This document shows positions 62,146 to 64,000 of a stretch of DNA of 64,000 nt, piece by piece. The stretch covers positions 1,612,001 to 1,676,000 of the forward strand of contig NZ_BNJG01000002.1 of NCBI RefSeq assembly GCF_016587375.1. The letters are read 5' to 3'. Each line of letters begins with the position of its first letter. The stretch's first letter is position 1. Source of the stretch: Ktedonobacter robiniae (GTDB lineage Bacteria; Chloroflexota; Ktedonobacteria; Ktedonobacterales; Ktedonobacteraceae). Made by a program: the position numbers and the translations under genes. A model generated the notes under the pieces. The model was not told the DNA's origin. It saw nothing but the letters and a program-made list of their open reading frames with translations, and did not search any database.

Positions 62146-62162
62146 TTTCGCGTGACAAAACC
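62146..62162. promoter_or_regulatory. Second copy of the 17-bp operator-like motif
   Basis: TTTCGCGTGACAAAACC differs by one base from 60923-60939. It lies in the 440-bp divergent region between the lacI-type and CPBP genes. Confidence 0.45.
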
Positions 62163-62344
62163 AAGCTTTTTACGATAATAATTATAGACGTACTTTCTCT
62201 TGCATTGATGCGTTTTGATATACATTGACATGTAACTATGTTACTTGATGCATCCTAAAAACTGATTGAACCAAATCCCCTTTGTCTTGTCGTGCAGACA
62301 TAGTGACGACATGTTTTGAATTCAGATAGCTAAAGTGAGATTAC

Positions 62345-62353
62345 TGCTATACT
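62345..62353 (+). promoter_or_regulatory. Extended -10 promoter for the CPBP gene
   Basis: TG at 62345-62346 and TATACT at 62348-62353 lie 46 bp before the ATG at 62399. No clear -35 is seen. Confidence 0.45.
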
Positions 62354-62398
62354 CCTGTGACTGTGAGCCTGGAATATTAAAAAGGGTGAGGTACTGAA

Positions 62399-63364
62399 AT
62401 GCAGACATTATGTAATAATAACAACAGTATGAAAATAAAGAAGAAGGCAACGTTTTATACCTGGTGGTTACTGGCCTCTCTTCTCGCCACGCTTTTTACG
62501 CTGTTACCAGCCTATAGTAGCATTCCTCTCTTTTATAAGTTACTTAGAGATTTGCCAGCAGGTGAAGCAATTGCTAATCTGTCTCATAGTCCGAAGACTA
62601 TTCCTGCTGCGCTGGGCTTTACCCTCTACTGGCTGATCGCTTCATGCTCAACCTTCCTCATGCTCTGGATCTGGATGTGTATTGTTGAGCGGCGAGGTCT
62701 CTGGCCTTTTAGATTGCCAAGATGGCAGGCCTTGCGTACTTACTTACAAGGTCTGCTCCTTGGTGTCGTATTGATGAGTGTGATTGTCTGCATCTTGCTC
62801 TCTTCCGGTACCGCAATACTACAACTGGCGGGTTCAGCAGAGGGAGGTGGCGTGGCCGCCCTTCTCTTTACCTTGATTGGCTGGATGGCTCAAGGACCAA
62901 AAGAAGAAATCGTTTACCGAGGCTGGCTGCTCTCCAGACTGACCAGGCGTTATGGTCGCTGGTTCAGTATTATGATATCCTCCCTGGTATTTGCGCTTGC
63001 GCACATCCTTAATCCTCACGTTAATCTATTGGCCCTGTTCAATCTCACATTATTCGGCGTGCTCTGTGCTCTCTGTGTCCTTGCCGATGGCAATATCTGG
63101 CGCGTGGCTGGTCTACATACCGCGTGGAACTGGATGCAGGGTCATATCTTTGCCCTGCCCGTAAGCGGCGTGCAGTATCACGGTGGAAATCTGTTCCTCT
63201 TCCAGAACACTTACGCGACCCTGCTCAATGGCGGCGACTTTGGACCTGAAGGCGGCTTAGTTGTCACACTTGTCCTTGTACTGGGCATTTCCCTGATCTG
63301 CCTCAGACAGCAAGCGCTTGCCACCCCAGAATTTCTCGCCAAGCGCGTCACCCAGCCTCTCTGA
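62399..63364 (+). CDS. CPBP-family intramembrane metalloprotease
   Basis: The 321-residue product has about eight helices. The CPBP (CaaX protease/Rce1-like) motifs are complete: EEIVYRGWL (EExxxR), FALAHILNP (FxxxH) and HTAWNWMQG (HxxxN). Bacterial members have roles in bacteriocin self-immunity or maturation, but most are uncharacterised. AGGGTGAG lies nine bases ahead of the ATG. It is about 12 kb from the Cys-rich peptide cassette, so a link is not implied. Confidence 0.88.
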   Translation: MQTLCNNNNSMKIKKKATFYTWWLLASLLATLFTLLPAYSSIPLFYKLLRDLPAGEAIANLSHSPKTIPAALGFTLYWLIASCSTFLMLWIWMCIVERRGLWPFRLPRWQALRTYLQGLLLGVVLMSVIVCILLSSGTAILQLAGSAEGGGVAALLFTLIGWMAQGPKEEIVYRGWLLSRLTRRYGRWFSIMISSLVFALAHILNPHVNLLALFNLTLFGVLCALCVLADGNIWRVAGLHTAWNWMQGHIFALPVSGVQYHGGNLFLFQNTYATLLNGGDFGPEGGLVVTLVLVLGISLICLRQQALATPEFLAKRVTQPL

Positions 63365-63379
63365 GAGAATTATCTCTAC

Positions 63380-63402
63380 AGTAGCCGCGTACGCCAGTAG
63401 CG
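63380..63402. repeat. GCGTACG-family repeat, solo copy
   Basis: AGTAGCCGCGTACGCCAGTA followed by GCG matches copies at 12269-12293 and 14622-14703. It lies just after the CPBP gene. Confidence 0.75.
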
Positions 63403-63456
63403 GTCTTGACGGTTGCTAGCTATTTGCTATACCATGCCTTACGCATATCCGAAGTT

Positions 63457-63480
63457 CTCGCTCCAGTTCTATGGAGCGAG
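63457..63480 (+). other. Small hairpin ahead of pabB
   Basis: CTCGCTCCA (63457-63465) pairs with TGGAGCGAG (63472-63480). It ends 20 bp before the chosen pabB ATG and contains the alternative in-frame ATG (63471) at the loop edge, so it could influence translation. Confidence 0.4.
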
Positions 63481-63500
63481 GCAAGCGTCAGGCGGTTTTT

Positions 63501-64000
63501 ATGGTTTCCCTCGATTCAGCATCAGACTTTGTGCATTTGTTACAGGCAGGCAGTGATGTAGTGCTGCTTGAGAATACTTTGGGAGGGCAGGGAGATGGGT
63601 GGGATTACCTTTTTGTCGACCCGGTGCATACGCTACAGATCCACCAGGTAAGTGACTTTCTGCCGTTGCTTGCGACGATGCAGAAATACGTCCAGGAAGG
63701 CTACTACCTCGCCGGTTACTTTGCCTATGAATGTGGCTACTTTTTGGAGAAACTGGGCAAGCTCGCTTATAGGGATGAACACTCGCCCCTGGCGTGGTTT
63801 GGGGTCTACCGCCAGCCATATCGAATTGATGCCGCTCTCAGAGAGGCTGCCTGGCAAGCCTATGCCTTAGATCACCAGGATGAGATGGACTGTGAGGTCC
63901 AGGACGTACTTTTTGATCTTGACGAGGAGACGTATCGCCAGAAGGTCGAGCGAGTACGGGAGCATATTCGCGCCGGAGATGTCTACCAGATTAACCTGAC
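63501..64000 (+). CDS. pabB: Aminodeoxychorismate synthase component I, N-terminal part
   Basis: The frame runs from ATG 63501 (or ATG 63471) off the right edge. The N-terminal domain has YYLAGYFAYECGYFLEKLG, typical of PabB/TrpE anthranilate-synthase N-domains, and the chorismate-binding domain begins with ETYRQKVERVREHIRAGDVYQ and INLT. PabB joins chorismate with ammonia for folate synthesis. The 166 codons seen lack the active site. TrpE is the alternative; the IRAGDVYQINLT form favours PabB. Confidence 0.85.
   Translation, partial: MVSLDSASDFVHLLQAGSDVVLLENTLGGQGDGWDYLFVDPVHTLQIHQVSDFLPLLATMQKYVQEGYYLAGYFAYECGYFLEKLGKLAYRDEHSPLAWFGVYRQPYRIDAALREAAWQAYALDHQDEMDCEVQDVLFDLDEETYRQKVERVREHIRAGDVYQINL

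Noticed and set aside
62399..63364. CPBP protease as part of the Cys-rich peptide cassette
   Set aside because: It is about 12 kb away with unrelated genes between, and such proteases are common.

Overview
The window looks like a chromosomal segment of a filamentous, spore-forming Chloroflexota of the class Ktedonobacteria (Ktedonobacter/Dictyobacter-like). This is inferred from mid-50s GC, many sensor kinases and kinase-like proteins, HTH-STAND-TPR proteins, secreted fungal-mannan hydrolases, and very frequent long perfect hairpins between genes. No rRNA, tRNA, CRISPR array, transposase or phage gene was seen.

Layout. 1-5.5 kb: a broken low-complexity protein, a zinc-ribbon membrane protein, an LCMT-like methyltransferase, and a pseudokinase overlapping a HAMP-type membrane protein. 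5.5-14.6 kb: large sensor histidine kinase, monooxygenase-fold protein, MarR regulator, asparagine synthetase, MBL hydrolase, MrfA-like helicase. 14.7-19.8 kb: ECF sigma factor with zinc-ribbon tail, TetR/LLM-oxidoreductase divergent pair, HAD, PhzF. 20.1-22.9 kb: methionine importer metQ-metN-metI. 23-25.4 kb: catalase and a divergent OhrR-type regulator with recognisable operators. 25.8-31.7 kb: secreted GH92 and GH76 enzymes (mannan breakdown) behind a promoter carrying a perfect LacI-type operator. 31.7-44.3 kb: small accessory genes, a PadR operon, a second HAMP-protein module, a MEDS-PAS histidine kinase with a response regulator, AraC with azlCD. 44.4-46.7 kb: XRE-NB-ARC-TPR (STAND) protein. 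46.7-50.8 kb: the most distinctive locus, a minus-strand cassette of MauE-like protein, thioredoxin-like protein, an 85-residue precursor with eight cysteines, S26 signal peptidase and ABC exporter. 51-64 kb: Nudix, Gfo/Idh/MocA, MazG-like, HAD, DUF402, MntH, a sugar ABC importer with its LacI regulator, a CPBP protease and the start of pabB.

Two window-wide themes stand out. First, at least five genes have frame breaks, most repaired by adding one base to a homopolymer run (181-186, 389-398, 16147-16151, 31041-31044, 54513-54518). This suggests either indel errors in the assembly or phase-variable/decaying genes. Second, almost every intergenic gap holds a hairpin with arms of 10-37 bp and a loop of 0-11 bases. 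Several belong to a dispersed family with a GCGTACG core, and several genes end inside such repeats, so the repeat supplies the stop codon or last residues.

Promoters with near-consensus -35/-10 elements and 17-18 bp spacing were found for metQ, katA, mntH, the GH92 gene and the gene at 35585. Candidate operators for OhrR, a metal-responsive repressor, LacI, TetR and PadR are listed separately.
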